Below, piece after piece: positions 26,403 to 36,777 of a stretch of 64,000 nucleotides of DNA. How positions within the stretch are numbered: position 1 is the stretch's first letter; every line of letters starts with the position of its first letter. The notes under the pieces are model-generated. The model made no database searches. It had not been told where the DNA came from and was given only the letters and a program-made list of their open reading frames with translations. The stretch spans positions 39,687-103,686 of the forward strand of contig NZ_NMUA01000018.1 in assembly GCF_002312805.1 (NCBI RefSeq). The letters run 5' to 3'. A program made the position numbers and the translations under genes. The stretch is from Sphingobium sp. D43FB. GTDB taxonomy: Bacteria; Pseudomonadota; Alphaproteobacteria; Sphingomonadales; Sphingomonadaceae.

Positions 26403-26929
26403 CGGAGCAGATCATGTCCCTCTTCGATCAGATCGAGACCGTCCCCGACATGCCGGGCATGGAATTTGCGCTGGAAGTGCGCCTGCGCTTTCATCCCCTG
26501 CCCCGCCTGAAAGACCTGCCCACCGGCCCCGACAAAGGGATGGTCACCGTCTCGGCGGGCGAATTTCGCGGGCCGACCCTCAATGGCACGGTGCTGCCTG
26601 CAAGTGGCGGGGACTATGCCACCTTCCGCAGCGACGGCGTCGTGCAGCTCGACGCGCGCTATCTGCTGCAAGAGGCCGATGGCACGCCGATCATGCTCCA
26701 CAACCGAGGCTTCATCTGGGGTCGCACGCCCGATGTGATGCCGCGCTTCAGCCGCATCGCCAATGGCGCCAGCGATGAGCGTGTCGATCCATCCGAATAT
26801 TATTTCCGCACTTTGACGAGCTTCGACGTGCCCAAGGGCAAGCATGATTGGCTCGCCCGCCACGCCTTCATCGGCGCAGGTGCGCGGCTGACGGATGGCA
26901 ATGTCGTGCGCTATTACAAGATCCTCTGA
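26399..26929 (+). CDS. DUF3237 protein, copy 1
   Basis: The 176-residue protein has no signal peptide or membrane segment. Shared with the second copy at 39035 are GGDYATFRSDGVVQLDARYL, the segment NRGFIWGR-PD, an aromatic SEYYFRT stretch and KHDWLARHAFIGAGAR..DGNVVRYY near the end. DUF3237 is described as a small beta-barrel family (allene-oxide-cyclase-like) of unknown function. A reaction on a small cyclic or lactone-like substrate is conceivable but unproven. Start overlaps the MFS stop; an internal ATG at 26414 is an alternative. Confidence 0.8.
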   Translation: MTEQIMSLFDQIETVPDMPGMEFALEVRLRFHPLPRLKDLPTGPDKGMVTVSAGEFRGPTLNGTVLPASGGDYATFRSDGVVQLDARYLLQEADGTPIMLHNRGFIWGRTPDVMPRFSRIANGASDERVDPSEYYFRTLTSFDVPKGKHDWLARHAFIGAGARLTDGNVVRYYKIL

Positions 26930-27739
26930 ATGACGCCGTTCGATGGCAAAGTCGCGGTCGTCACCGGCGGGGCAAGCGGCATCGGCCTTGGTATCACGAG
27001 GGCACTGCTCGGCGCGGGCGCGCAAGTGGCCGTGCTTGATCTTCGCGCCGATCATATTGCCCATGCGCAAGCCGAGCTTTGCGACCATGAAAGCCGCCTC
27101 GCCTTCATTCAGACCGACGTCAGCGACCGGGCGGCCATAGCACAGGCAGCGCAGGGGGTGGTCGATCAGTTCGGGCGGGTCGATATTCTGGTCAATAATG
27201 CCGGCGTCGGCATCCAGCGTAGTTGGGATCAGGTGACTTATGCCGACTGGGATTTCGGGCTTCAGGTCAATCTGGGCGGCGTCATCAACGGCATCATGAC
27301 CTTCGAACCGCTGCTGCGCGCCAATCCATCGGGCGGTCACATCGTCAACACTGCCTCCCTTGCCGGGCTCGCAACCGTGCCCGCGGCAATGGCGATTTAT
27401 GGCACCACCAAAACTGCAATCGTTGCGCTGAGTGAGGCGCTGGCCCCAGAGTTTGCCCAAGCTGGCATCGGTGTGAGCGTGCTGTGCCCAGGCCTTGTGC
27501 GTAGCAATATCTTGGATATCGACGGCAACAGACCGGTGCGCTTCAAGGGCAGTGTGGCAGATCGCGCAGTGACGCCGGAAGATCGCGAACGCATCGCTTC
27601 GGATAGCTGGATGGCCCCCGACAGAGTCGGCCAGATGGTGCTGGAGGGCATCATCGCAAAAAGGCTCTACATCATCACCCATCCCACCCATCGCGACAAG
27701 TTCGAGGCGCGGGTCGCAGCGGTGCGCGAAGCCTGGCCG

Positions 27740-27748
<9 letters not shown>
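26930..27748 (+). CDS. SDR family oxidoreductase
   Basis: The 272-residue SDR has AVVTGGASGIGLGITRAL at residues 8-25, DILVNNAGVGIQRSW near 85, and YGTTKTAIVAL near 155 as the active-site tyrosine-lysine. The C-terminal region, with RVGQMVLEGIIAKRLYIITH, is like the SDRs often annotated with glucose or cyclic-alcohol substrates. It begins on the stop codon of the DUF3237 gene and ends the operon, overlapping by nine nt the convergent frameshifted SDR. The substrate is unknown. Confidence 0.87.
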
Positions 27749-28671
<923 letters not shown>

Positions 28672-30156
28672 TCAGGCCACACGCTCTGCCTGTGGCACCC
28701 GCGCGCCATCAAGCTGCGCGCGCGATACCCAGCTGCCATGCACCTGCGCCCGCATCGGCAATGGCATCGGCACGCGCGCAATCGGCCCCTTGGCGATATC
28801 CCCGGCCTCCACGATCCACAGTTCGGACTGGAACATATCCTCCCCGCTCTGACGGTCGACGACCGCGAGCAGCCAGCCATCATGATCGGGCGTAGCCGAG
28901 GGGACATGGACTGGCTCGCTGATCGCCATGCCGAAATCCAGCGGCATCATGTCGATCCGGCCATTGCCCGGCTCGATGCGCAACATCGCGTTGAACGCAG
29001 CACCCACCGGACCACCCGGCAGCGGCGGGCCACCCTGCGGATTCATGCTCATATACCAGGCCGCGCGATAAGGCCGGCCCTGATCGACATCGCGCAGGCG
29101 CGGCATGTCGCCGGGCGGCCCCATCACCCGCTCCGCATAGCTTTCGCCATCCTTGCTCATGTCAAAGGTCCAGCGCGTAAGCCCGCCGCCAATCTCCCGC
29201 TGATCGCGCTGGATGCCCCCGGCCTCGCGCATGAAGCCGAACGCATTGGTGTCCGAAAGGCACAGGTCGAGATGGACCAGATCGCCATCGTCAAAGGCGT
29301 TAACCAGATGAAAAGCGGAAATGCCAGGGCGTCCGCGGAACCAGCGCATCTCCTCCACCTTGCCATAGCGCGGCATGATGCCGACCCAGCTCTCCAACTC
29401 CTGCTGATGTGCCCAATGCGCGCCGCCAGCCTTGAGCCTCTCAAGATCGGCGGTTGTCGGGAAGATCGGGAAGATCGCGTATTTTTCACTGATCGCGAAG
29501 TCGTGAATGGTTGAGCAATAGGGCTGCTCGAACCATTGCTCGCTCGTCAGATTGCCGTCCTTGTCCGCGATGCAATAGGCCACATCCTTGGTACATAGGC
29601 CGCCCGCCTCATAGCCGAAGAAGAACATCTCGCCGGTCTGCGGATCGATGCGCGGATGCGCCGTGAAGGTTTGCGAGCGCAGCGCGCCGTAATAATCCCA
29701 GCGGCCGACCGTCTCCAGCGTATGCGGATTAATCTCATAGCCAAGCCCATCCTCCTTGGTCATGAACAGCCGCCCTGCGTGCCAGACCGGCGTGGTATTG
29801 GCGACGGTGCGGTCCTTGTCCTGGGCGGCGGGATCATCCGTGAACGGATTGCGATATTGGCCAAACAGCGCCCGCCGCGCCTCGCGCTCCAGCTTGTAGC
29901 GCTCGGTCTCGACATAGCGGATCGCATAATCGACCTTGCCACCGCTGATGGCGAAGCGGGCAACCATGCCATCGCCCGACAGCACGATATCATCCGCATA
30001 CATGGGCGGCACGGCAGGATCGGGCACCGCGCGGAAAAACGCGCCATCCACCTCGGCGGGAATGTCCCCGATCACATCGAGATTGCGCGCCGACCATTCG
30101 ATGCCGACCGGTGTATTCAATCCGGTAAAGTGGATGGTTTTCGGGAAGTTCGCCAC
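28672..30156 (-). CDS. Carotenoid-oxygenase family dioxygenase, isoeugenol monooxygenase/lignostilbene dioxygenase type
   Basis: The roughly 494-residue enzyme carries four iron-binding histidines: H167 (TFTAHPRIDP), H218 (STIHDFAIS), H283 (SAFHLVNAF) and H473 (AQVHGSWV). The stretch FGQYRNPFTDDP, with DRTVANTT and KEDGLGYEINPHTLET nearby, closely resembles bacterial isoeugenol monooxygenase from memory. It should split an aryl-conjugated carbon-carbon double bond (isoeugenol or a stilbene) with O2 to give aromatic aldehydes such as vanillin. AGGAGG lies six nt before the GTG at 30156; the ATG at 30162 touches it and is less likely. The GMC oxidoreductase gene is directly upstream. Confidence 0.86.
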   Translation of the reverse strand: MANFPKTIHFTGLNTPVGIEWSARNLDVIGDIPAEVDGAFFRAVPDPAVPPMYADDIVLSGDGMVARFAISGGKVDYAIRYVETERYKLEREARRALFGQYRNPFTDDPAAQDKDRTVANTTPVWHAGRLFMTKEDGLGYEINPHTLETVGRWDYYGALRSQTFTAHPRIDPQTGEMFFFGYEAGGLCTKDVAYCIADKDGNLTSEQWFEQPYCSTIHDFAISEKYAIFPIFPTTADLERLKAGGAHWAHQQELESWVGIMPRYGKVEEMRWFRGRPGISAFHLVNAFDDGDLVHLDLCLSDTNAFGFMREAGGIQRDQREIGGGLTRWTFDMSKDGESYAERVMGPPGDMPRLRDVDQGRPYRAAWYMSMNPQGGPPLPGGPVGAAFNAMLRIEPGNGRIDMMPLDFGMAISEPVHVPSATPDHDGWLLAVVDRQSGEDMFQSELWIVEAGDIAKGPIARVPMPLPMRAQVHGSWVSRAQLDGARVPQAERVA

Positions 30157-30158
30157 TA

Positions 30159-31784
30159 TCATCCTCCTATATGTTCGTTCTTGCGCAGCGTGCGGATCAC
30201 ATGATCCGAGCCCTTGTCGCCAATCATGATCGCGGTCGCATTGGTGTTGCCCTGCGGTAGCGTCGGCATGATCGACGCATCGGCAACCCACAGCCCCTCC
30301 ACGCCGATCAGCTTGAGGTCGCTATCGACCACCGCCATCGGATCGTCGCGGTGCCCCATCTTTGCCGTGCCGACGGGATGGTAGAGCGGGATCGACGCCA
30401 TGCGCACATAATCGCGCAACTGCGCCGGGTCCGTCATCGCCGCGCCGGGCCGCAACTCGCCCTTGATGAAGGGCGCCATAGCGGCCTGCCGCAAAATATC
30501 CCGCGCAATGCCAATGCCCTCGACGATCTGGTCGATATCATCCGTGCTGCTCAACTGCTGATGCGCGATGACCGGTGGTGCCAGCGGGTCGGCAGAGCGC
30601 AGCGTGATCCGCCCACGGTTCCGGGGCCGCATCAGGCCGACCAGCGTCGAGATTGACGGGTTCGGGCGCAGCATGAGCCGACCCTGTTCGTCAAAATCAA
30701 AGGCAAAGGCCGCAAAGGAAATCTGGAGATTGGGCGCGGACAAATCCGCCCGGCTCTTCACGAAAGCCTGCGCATGGCCGATCGCCGTGGTCAGCGCGCC
30801 CTTGCGGGCCAGCGCGAACTTCATGACTTGCCACGCGCCGCGCAGTCCCTTCGCATCACTGTTGAGCGTCACCGCATCGACATCATTCACGATATGCGTG
30901 CCGACATGATCCTGCAGATTGCTCCCCACGCCGGGTCGGTCGCAAACCACATCGATGCCCATCGCGCGCAGATGATCGGCCGGGCCGATGCCAGACAGCA
31001 TCAGCAGGCGCGGCGTGTTCATCGCGCCTGCGCTCAGCACCACGCCATGCCGCGCCGTCAGCCGCTTCTCCTGCCCATCCTGCCAATAGACGATGCCGGT
31101 CGCCCGCTTATCCTCCACGATGATGCGCAGCACTTGCGCCTCAAGCAGGATGTGCGGCGCATTGCCGCCCTTGCGCTCATGCAGATAGCCACGCGCAGCC
31201 GAGCAGCGCGTGCCACTGCGCTGCGAAACCTGCACATAATCGACGCCCTCGGCCTGCTGGCCATTCAGATCGGTTGAGCGCGCAATGCCTGCCTGCTGCG
31301 CCGCCGTGATCCACGCATCGGTAATGGGATAGCGCGCCCGCCCTTCCGACACAGCAATCGGCCCGCCAGTGCCGCGCCAGGCATCCGCGCCGCGTTCATT
31401 ATCCTCCATGCGGCGGAAATAGGGGAGGACGGAGGCATAATCCCAGCCCAGCGCCCCTTCCCGCGCCCATTCGTCATAATCCCAGCGATGCCCACGAATG
31501 AACATCATGCCATTGAGCGCACTGCCGCCGCCCAGCAGCTTGCCCGCTGGCCATATGTCGGCGCGGCCGCCCAGGGTCGGGTCTGGCTCCACCTTATAGC
31601 ACCAGTCGAACTCCGGGTTCTGCACCACCGCGCTGGTGAGCGCAGGAATGCGCGAGCGATAATGCCGATCGGTGCGCCCGGCCTCTACCAGCGTCACCGT
31701 CAGGCCGCCATCGGCAAGCCGCCCGGCCATCGCCGCACCGCCCGATCCGCCGCCCACGACGATGATGTCCGGTTCTTGCATCAT
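30159..31784 (-). CDS. GMC family FAD-dependent alcohol oxidoreductase
   Basis: The 541-residue protein has the GMC layout: FAD motif DIIVVGGGSGGAAMAGRLAD at the N-terminus, GMC signature 1 in GKLLGGGSALNGMMFIRGHRWDYDEW, and signature 2 GAMNTPRLLMLSGIGP near residue 257. The active-site histidine is in IPLYHPVGTAKMG near 470, with the C-terminal asparagine in GNTNATAIMIGDKG. It oxidises a primary or secondary alcohol. In Sphingobium lignin-dimer catabolism, GMC enzymes (PhcC/PhcD) oxidise side-chain alcohols, which fits the neighbouring cleavage oxygenase. No signal peptide is seen, so it is cytosolic or membrane-peripheral. Confidence 0.88.
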   Translation of the reverse strand: MMQEPDIIVVGGGSGGAAMAGRLADGGLTVTLVEAGRTDRHYRSRIPALTSAVVQNPEFDWCYKVEPDPTLGGRADIWPAGKLLGGGSALNGMMFIRGHRWDYDEWAREGALGWDYASVLPYFRRMEDNERGADAWRGTGGPIAVSEGRARYPITDAWITAAQQAGIARSTDLNGQQAEGVDYVQVSQRSGTRCSAARGYLHERKGGNAPHILLEAQVLRIIVEDKRATGIVYWQDGQEKRLTARHGVVLSAGAMNTPRLLMLSGIGPADHLRAMGIDVVCDRPGVGSNLQDHVGTHIVNDVDAVTLNSDAKGLRGAWQVMKFALARKGALTTAIGHAQAFVKSRADLSAPNLQISFAAFAFDFDEQGRLMLRPNPSISTLVGLMRPRNRGRITLRSADPLAPPVIAHQQLSSTDDIDQIVEGIGIARDILRQAAMAPFIKGELRPGAAMTDPAQLRDYVRMASIPLYHPVGTAKMGHRDDPMAVVDSDLKLIGVEGLWVADASIMPTLPQGNTNATAIMIGDKGSDHVIRTLRKNEHIGG

Positions 31785-31799
31785 ACGGCCTTCATTCCC

Positions 31800-34007
31800 T
31801 TAAAAGCTGGACATGATCGCCGCACTGGGCGCGTCGAGCGGTTTGCCTGCAGCCTTGAGTTTCAACTCGGCCGCGCGCGTCTTGCCCTGCTCGGCAATCA
31901 GCCAGGCATGGATGGCCGCTGTGTCCTGGGCGGTGAGAATATCGTCCCACCGTGGCATGCCATTGGGCAGCAGCAGCCCTTCCCGCACGATCTGCTGGAA
32001 GGCATCATGCACCCCCGGCTGCATCCGGCGCAGGTCCGGCACATTGGCGCGCAGTTGGTTGGAATGGCAGATCGCGCAATTCTCGAAGAACAGCCCCTGC
32101 CCGCGTGCCAGCACCGCAGGCGTGACGCCCGCCGCCTGCGCAGGCGGCTGCGAAGCAACCTCCGTGGGTGGCAGAGGTTCAGGCTGCGGCACCGGGCCGC
32201 CATCGATGCGGAAGACCAGAATGCGATTGGCATTGCCATTGCGATAAGCGGCTGAATAATTCGGCACATAGGACCAGCCACCGCCGCCAAAGCCGGTCGC
32301 CACCGCGACATATTGCACGCCTTTCACCCGATAGGTCATCGGCGCCGCCATGATCGAGCTGCCAGTCTGGATTTCCTTCAACAGCTTGCCGCTGTCGGCA
32401 TCGCGCACCATCAACTTGCCGCCAATCGTGCCATGAAAGATCAGGCCGGAGGCTGTCGACAAGACGCCGGAGCGATCCTGCCATCCCTCCATCTGCACCG
32501 TCCAGCGGGACTTGCCCGTCAGCGGATCGATCGCGCGCAGCTCGGACGAAAAGGGCTTTTCCTTCACCCATTTCCAGGCAGGCAACGCCTCGACCTGCGC
32601 GCGCAGCGGCGGCGGCAGCGTTGGCAACACATCCTGCAATTGCGGCGTGAAGATAAGGCTGGTGCCGACATTCAGCGCACGCGGCCGTCGGGGGTCGCTC
32701 GCTTTGTCCGGCGGAACCGTGAACATCAGATTGCCCATATCCAGCACGGCCGCGAAATAGAGCTTGCGCGCCGGATCATAAGCAGGCGGATACCAATTGC
32801 GCGCGCCTGCCGACGCCGGGAAGATGATCTTCGGCCCCTTCCAATATTCGGACTCGTCCGGGGTCAGGTTGGGCTTGCCGGTCTTGAGGTCAAAGCCCTT
32901 CGCCCAATTGGTGCGCACCAGCGCGTTGATCCGCAGCGGCTTGCCAGTCTCCCGGTCCAGCACGAACAGATAGCCATTTTTGGGTGCGTGCAGGATGACC
33001 GGGCGGACCTTGCCGTCGATTTCCATGTCCGTCAGCACCATCGGCTGCGTCGCGGTATAGTCCCAGCTATCGCCGGGCGTTTCCTGATAATGCCATTTCA
33101 CCCGGCCCGTCTTGCGGTCCAGCGCGACGATCGAGGAGAGGTAAAGATTGGTGCCGCCTGCGGGCGAGCGACGGCTGATCGCATAGGGGCCGCCATTGCC
33201 CACGCCGATATAGACGGTGTCGAATTGGGGATCATAATTGATCGCATCCCAAACCGTGCCGCCGCCGCCAATGTCCCAGCGGCTCTTCGGATCCCAAGTC
33301 TTGAGCGCATCTTCCAGTTCAGGATTTTCCTGCGGCCCGCTTTCGGGGTCGCGCGGAACGGTGAAGAAGCGCCAGGCCTGCGTCCCATCGCTCACGCGAT
33401 AGGCCGTCACATAGCCGCGCACATCATATTCCGCCCCGGCATTGCCGATCACCACCACATCGCCCGCCACATCGGGCGCGCCGGTGATGGTGTAGCCACG
33501 GTCATGATCGACAATGGTATCAACCGACCAGAGCGTCTTGCCGGTCTTGGCGTCGAGCGCATACAGCTTGCCATCAAGCGACCCGACGAAAACCTTGCCG
33601 CCTAAGACGGCGACGCCGCGATTGGCCTGATCGCAGCAAGCGGCGCGATTGACCTGCATGTCCACCTCGGGCTCGAAGATCCAGAGCGGTTTGCCAGTGG
33701 CAGCATCCAGAGCATAGACCCGGCCCAGATTGCCGCTGGTGTACATCACCCCATCGATGACGACGGGCGTCGCCTCCTGCACGCGGTTGGTGCCAAGGTC
33801 ATAGCTCCAGGCCAGGCCCAGCTTGGCGACATTGCCAGGCTCGATATCGGTCAGGCGCGAAAAATGGCTGTCATGCACATCGCCGCCGGGGAAAGCCCAG
33901 TCATCGCCCGCGCCATATTCCGACGAGGCACCGCCCGCACAGGCCGACACCAGCGCAACCCCCACCAGCGCGGACAAGCCACGCAGCGACTTGACGATCG
34001 CAAGCAT
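31800..34007 (-). CDS. Lipoprotein PQQ-dependent quinohaemoprotein alcohol dehydrogenase
   Basis: The protein starts with a lipoprotein signal (lipobox VSAC). An eight-bladed PQQ propeller follows, with the vicinal disulfide pair in NRAACCDQANRG, tryptophan-docking repeats (YALDAATGKPLW, YALDAKTGKTLW) and the catalytic aspartate in PGDSWDYTATQP. The C-terminal 120 residues form a cytochrome c domain with CAICH and a methionine ligand in NGMPRWDD. This is a type II quinohaemoprotein alcohol dehydrogenase, anchored in the periplasm. It would oxidise an alcohol and pass electrons to the respiratory chain. Start at 34007 forms TGATG with the NmrA stop; a GTG at 34019 is possible. Confidence 0.88.
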   Translation of the reverse strand: MLAIVKSLRGLSALVGVALVSACAGGASSEYGAGDDWAFPGGDVHDSHFSRLTDIEPGNVAKLGLAWSYDLGTNRVQEATPVVIDGVMYTSGNLGRVYALDAATGKPLWIFEPEVDMQVNRAACCDQANRGVAVLGGKVFVGSLDGKLYALDAKTGKTLWSVDTIVDHDRGYTITGAPDVAGDVVVIGNAGAEYDVRGYVTAYRVSDGTQAWRFFTVPRDPESGPQENPELEDALKTWDPKSRWDIGGGGTVWDAINYDPQFDTVYIGVGNGGPYAISRRSPAGGTNLYLSSIVALDRKTGRVKWHYQETPGDSWDYTATQPMVLTDMEIDGKVRPVILHAPKNGYLFVLDRETGKPLRINALVRTNWAKGFDLKTGKPNLTPDESEYWKGPKIIFPASAGARNWYPPAYDPARKLYFAAVLDMGNLMFTVPPDKASDPRRPRALNVGTSLIFTPQLQDVLPTLPPPLRAQVEALPAWKWVKEKPFSSELRAIDPLTGKSRWTVQMEGWQDRSGVLSTASGLIFHGTIGGKLMVRDADSGKLLKEIQTGSSIMAAPMTYRVKGVQYVAVATGFGGGGWSYVPNYSAAYRNGNANRILVFRIDGGPVPQPEPLPPTEVASQPPAQAAGVTPAVLARGQGLFFENCAICHSNQLRANVPDLRRMQPGVHDAFQQIVREGLLLPNGMPRWDDILTAQDTAAIHAWLIAEQGKTRAAELKLKAAGKPLDAPSAAIMSSF

Positions 34008-34921
34008 CAGACGGGCCACGCTGCCTGATGCGCGATCATCACCTCGCGCAGGGATTTGGGCTTGCGACCCGTGATGCGCTCGACCGTGTCGCTCAGTCGG
34101 CCGAAATAGCCCTCGCGGATCGACTGGCCGAATGTCACCATATCATCGCTCGACCAGGGGATCGGCCCCTCCGGCATGATGTCGGAGGCATGGCGCGGCA
34201 CGCCGAGCGAATCGAAATACGCAAACATCGCTTCGTCATCGACTTGCTCGACGGTGATGGGCTTGCCGGATAGTTCGGTCACCATCGCCATCGCTTCGGG
34301 GATCGAGATCAGGTCCGGCCCGGTGATGTCATAGGCGCAATTGCCATGCCCATCCTGCGTCAGCACGCTTGCAGCCGTTGCCACGCAATCATCCCGGCTG
34401 ACGAAGCCGACCTTGCCGTCGCCGCAATTGTCCGGCTTGTGCCCGGACAGCAACGCGGGGATGGCCATCGCCGTCGCCACCGCCTCGGCATATTGGCTAT
34501 CGCGCAGATGCGTCCATTGCGCGCCCGATGCCTCGATAATCTCTTCCGTCGCGCGATGATCATTCTTCACGATCGCCGGATTGTCCGGCTGGTCCGCCGA
34601 GATGAGCGAGGTGTAGACGATATGCCGTACGCCCTGCGCGACGGCTGCCTCTACCGCATTGCGATGTTGGCCGACGCGCGATCCCACGCGCGCCGTGCTG
34701 ATGAGCAGCATCCGCTCGCCGCCCCGCATCGCGGCGGCAAGCGTCGCAGGATCATCGAAATCCGCATGGCGCACATCTGCACCACGCTGCGCAAAATGCG
34801 CGAGCTTGGCCGGTGTGCGGGAGAGCAATATGAGGTCTTCCGGTGCACAGGCCGCCAGTAATAGCTCTGCCGCAGCGCCGCCAAAGGAGCCGGACGCTCC
34901 GGTTACGATGATCTTGCCCAT
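34007..34921 (-). CDS. NmrA-like NAD(P)-binding reductase
   Basis: About 304 residues. IIVTGASGSFGGAAAELLLA opens an atypical SDR fold, and the sequence IVYTSLISADQPDNPAIVKNDHRATEE with AQWTHLRDSQYAE fits the NmrA/QOR2 type. There is no classical Tyr-x-x-x-Lys pair. Relatives include NAD(P)H:quinone reductases and, in Sphingobium SYK-6, the isoflavone-reductase-like pinoresinol reductase PinZ; the precise branch needs a tree. It is the first gene of a five-gene minus-strand operon and has AGGGG six nt before the ATG at 34921. The operator at 34966 lies just upstream. Confidence 0.82.
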   Translation of the reverse strand: MGKIIVTGASGSFGGAAAELLLAACAPEDLILLSRTPAKLAHFAQRGADVRHADFDDPATLAAAMRGGERMLLISTARVGSRVGQHRNAVEAAVAQGVRHIVYTSLISADQPDNPAIVKNDHRATEEIIEASGAQWTHLRDSQYAEAVATAMAIPALLSGHKPDNCGDGKVGFVSRDDCVATAASVLTQDGHGNCAYDITGPDLISIPEAMAMVTELSGKPITVEQVDDEAMFAYFDSLGVPRHASDIMPEGPIPWSSDDMVTFGQSIREGYFGRLSDTVERITGRKPKSLREVMIAHQAAWPV

Positions 34922-34965
34922 GGCCATCCCCTCACTGACTTTTGCAATGTCGTTGCATTTGATAG

Positions 34966-34977
34966 TAACGATTGTTA
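34966..34977. promoter_or_regulatory. Island operator 2, TAACG-NN-CGTTA with one mismatch
   Basis: TAACG-AT-TGTTA lies between the divergent NmrA and SnoaL operons, 45 and 41 nt from the two starts. A second dyad, TGCAA-TGTCG-TTGCA (34943-34957), is next to it. Confidence 0.65.
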
Positions 34978-35017
34978 GTATCTCGTCAACATGTGCTGAA
35001 GTGGAGAGGAAAGAAAA

Positions 35018-35515
35018 TTGCCATCGCTAGCAATCGAGGACCGTATCGCCCTGCAGGATCTGATCGCCGCCTATAGCTGGGCGCTCGATACGGGCGATGT
35101 GGAGGGGCTGGTCGCCTGCTTCACGCCGGACGCGCGCATGAGCGAGGAAGTGTTCGACGAACCCGATGTGTGGGAAGGCCATGATGGCATTCGCGGCATC
35201 GCCGAACATTATCGCAACGCCGCTGGCTTTCCCGGTCGCCAGCATCATGTGACGCAGGTGCAATATATGCCGCAGGAGGACGGCAGCTGCAAAATGCGCA
35301 GCTTCGCCTTCGTCACGGAGTGCAACGGCGAGCCGCCTTATCTGCTGCGCTTTGCAGGCTGGTATGATGATCTGGCCGTCAGGGACACCGACGGCCAGTG
35401 GCGCTTCCAGCAACGCACCGTGCGCCTGTGGGATGGCGAAGTACTCAAGAATTTCCCCGGTCGTGGGCAATGGGTGCCGCGCAAGCGCCCCGACTCGCTC
35501 ATCATCAAGCGCTGA
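35018..35515 (+). CDS. SnoaL/NTF2-fold protein (SnoaL_4 type)
   Basis: The 165-residue protein opens IEDRIALQDLIAAYSWALDTGDVEGLVACFTPDA, the usual start of the SnoaL_4 group, which includes ring-hydroxylating dioxygenase beta-like and lyase proteins. HHVTQVQYM near residue 75 and WRFQQRTVRLW near 127 follow. In Novosphingobium the NTF2-fold enzyme LdpA removes formaldehyde from a beta-1 lignin dimer to form lignostilbene; size and context make that chemistry a reasonable guess here, no more. The start is TTG at 35018, with GAGAGGA seven nt upstream. The MFS exporter gene follows 41 nt downstream. Confidence 0.75.
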   Translation: MPSLAIEDRIALQDLIAAYSWALDTGDVEGLVACFTPDARMSEEVFDEPDVWEGHDGIRGIAEHYRNAAGFPGRQHHVTQVQYMPQEDGSCKMRSFAFVTECNGEPPYLLRFAGWYDDLAVRDTDGQWRFQQRTVRLWDGEVLKNFPGRGQWVPRKRPDSLIIKR

Positions 35516-35556
35516 GCGAGCGACAACAAACGACATAAGACGGCGGGGAATATAGG

Positions 35557-36771
35557 ATGACGATCATCAGAAGCGGCGGCGCATCGAGCGCCGCAGCCGG
35601 ACCCTCCTTGCTCATGGGACTGGCATTTGGATTGCTCTCCGCGCTCGGCCCGTTCGCGATCGATCTCTATCTGCCCGCCATGCCCGACATGGCGCAGGCG
35701 ATGGCGGCCGATAGCGGCGCGGTGCAGCGCTCGCTCTCCGCCTTCTTTCTGGGGCTGGCCATCGCCCAAATCCCGCTCGGCTGGCTCGGTGATCGCTTCG
35801 GTCGGCGCAGGCCTTTGATCGGCGGGCTTACCCTCTTCGCGGCGGCCTCCCTGGGCTGCGCTCTGGCAAACGACATCGACCAGTTGATCGCGCTGCGCTT
35901 TCTGCAAGGCATGGGTGCCTGCGCAGGCACCTCCAGCGTGCGGGCGATGATCCGCGATCAGCATAGTGGCCACCACGCCGCGCGGCTCATGGCCTTCACC
36001 TTCCTCATCATCGGCATATCGCCCGTGCTTGCGCCGCTTGCTGGCAGCTACCTGCTCCGCGCGACTTCCTGGCAGGGGCTGTTCGTCATTCTGGCGAGCG
36101 TCGGATCGGTCGCGCTGCTCTGCGTGGTGCTGTTCCTGCCTGAGACATTGCCGCCCGCCCGCCGCGTCGCTTCCCGATCGATCGTGCAAGCCTGCGCTTA
36201 CCTGTTGGCAAAGCGTGCCTTCGTCGCCTGGGCCTTCGTCGCGGGCATGGCGACGACGATTCCTTTCGCCTTCGTGACTGCCGCGCCCTTCCTCTTCTCG
36301 CAGGGCTATGGGCTGACACCGCATCAATACAGCCTGCTGCTGGCGCTGAACGCTATCGTCTCGATCATCGCAACGCAGTTTGCGCCTGGCCTCATGCGGC
36401 GGCTCGGCGTGCGGCGGCTGGTCACGATCGTCGTGCTGATCGCAACCGTAGCGACGGGGGCCATCGCGCTCGCGGCACTTACGAGCGGGGACGTACCGCT
36501 CGCTATGGTGCAAAGCTATTCGATGCTGATCTTCGCCGCATCAGGCCTGATGCTGACGCCTGCCGCTATTTCCGCGCTTGATGCATCCGATCAGGGTGCC
36601 GGTGCCGCCGCAGGCCTGCTTGGCACGCTGCAGCTTGGGGTTACGGCGGCCGGTAGTGGCGCGGTCTCGCTCTTCCCCTCCTTCACCATTCTCCCGCTTA
36701 TCAGCATATTGGCGGGGGGCTTCCTGCTGGTGCTGGCGGCAATGGCTATGCTGCGCTCCAGTCAGGAATGA
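35557..36771 (+). CDS. MFS drug-resistance transporter, Bcr/CflA type
   Basis: The 404-residue protein has 12 membrane helices. GLLSALGPFAIDLYLPAMP in helix 1 and the loop GWLGDRFGRRRPLIGGL are typical of Bcr/CflA multidrug exporters, as is GMGACAGTSSVRAMIRD in helix 5. It likely exports a toxic substrate or intermediate, complementing the importer at 25134. It follows the SnoaL gene in the same direction, under the same divergent operator region. The ribosome site is weak (ATAGG). Confidence 0.86.
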   Translation: MTIIRSGGASSAAAGPSLLMGLAFGLLSALGPFAIDLYLPAMPDMAQAMAADSGAVQRSLSAFFLGLAIAQIPLGWLGDRFGRRRPLIGGLTLFAAASLGCALANDIDQLIALRFLQGMGACAGTSSVRAMIRDQHSGHHAARLMAFTFLIIGISPVLAPLAGSYLLRATSWQGLFVILASVGSVALLCVVLFLPETLPPARRVASRSIVQACAYLLAKRAFVAWAFVAGMATTIPFAFVTAAPFLFSQGYGLTPHQYSLLLALNAIVSIIATQFAPGLMRRLGVRRLVTIVVLIATVATGAIALAALTSGDVPLAMVQSYSMLIFAASGLMLTPAAISALDASDQGAGAAAGLLGTLQLGVTAAGSGAVSLFPSFTILPLISILAGGFLLVLAAMAMLRSSQE

Positions 36772-36777
36772 GCGCCT

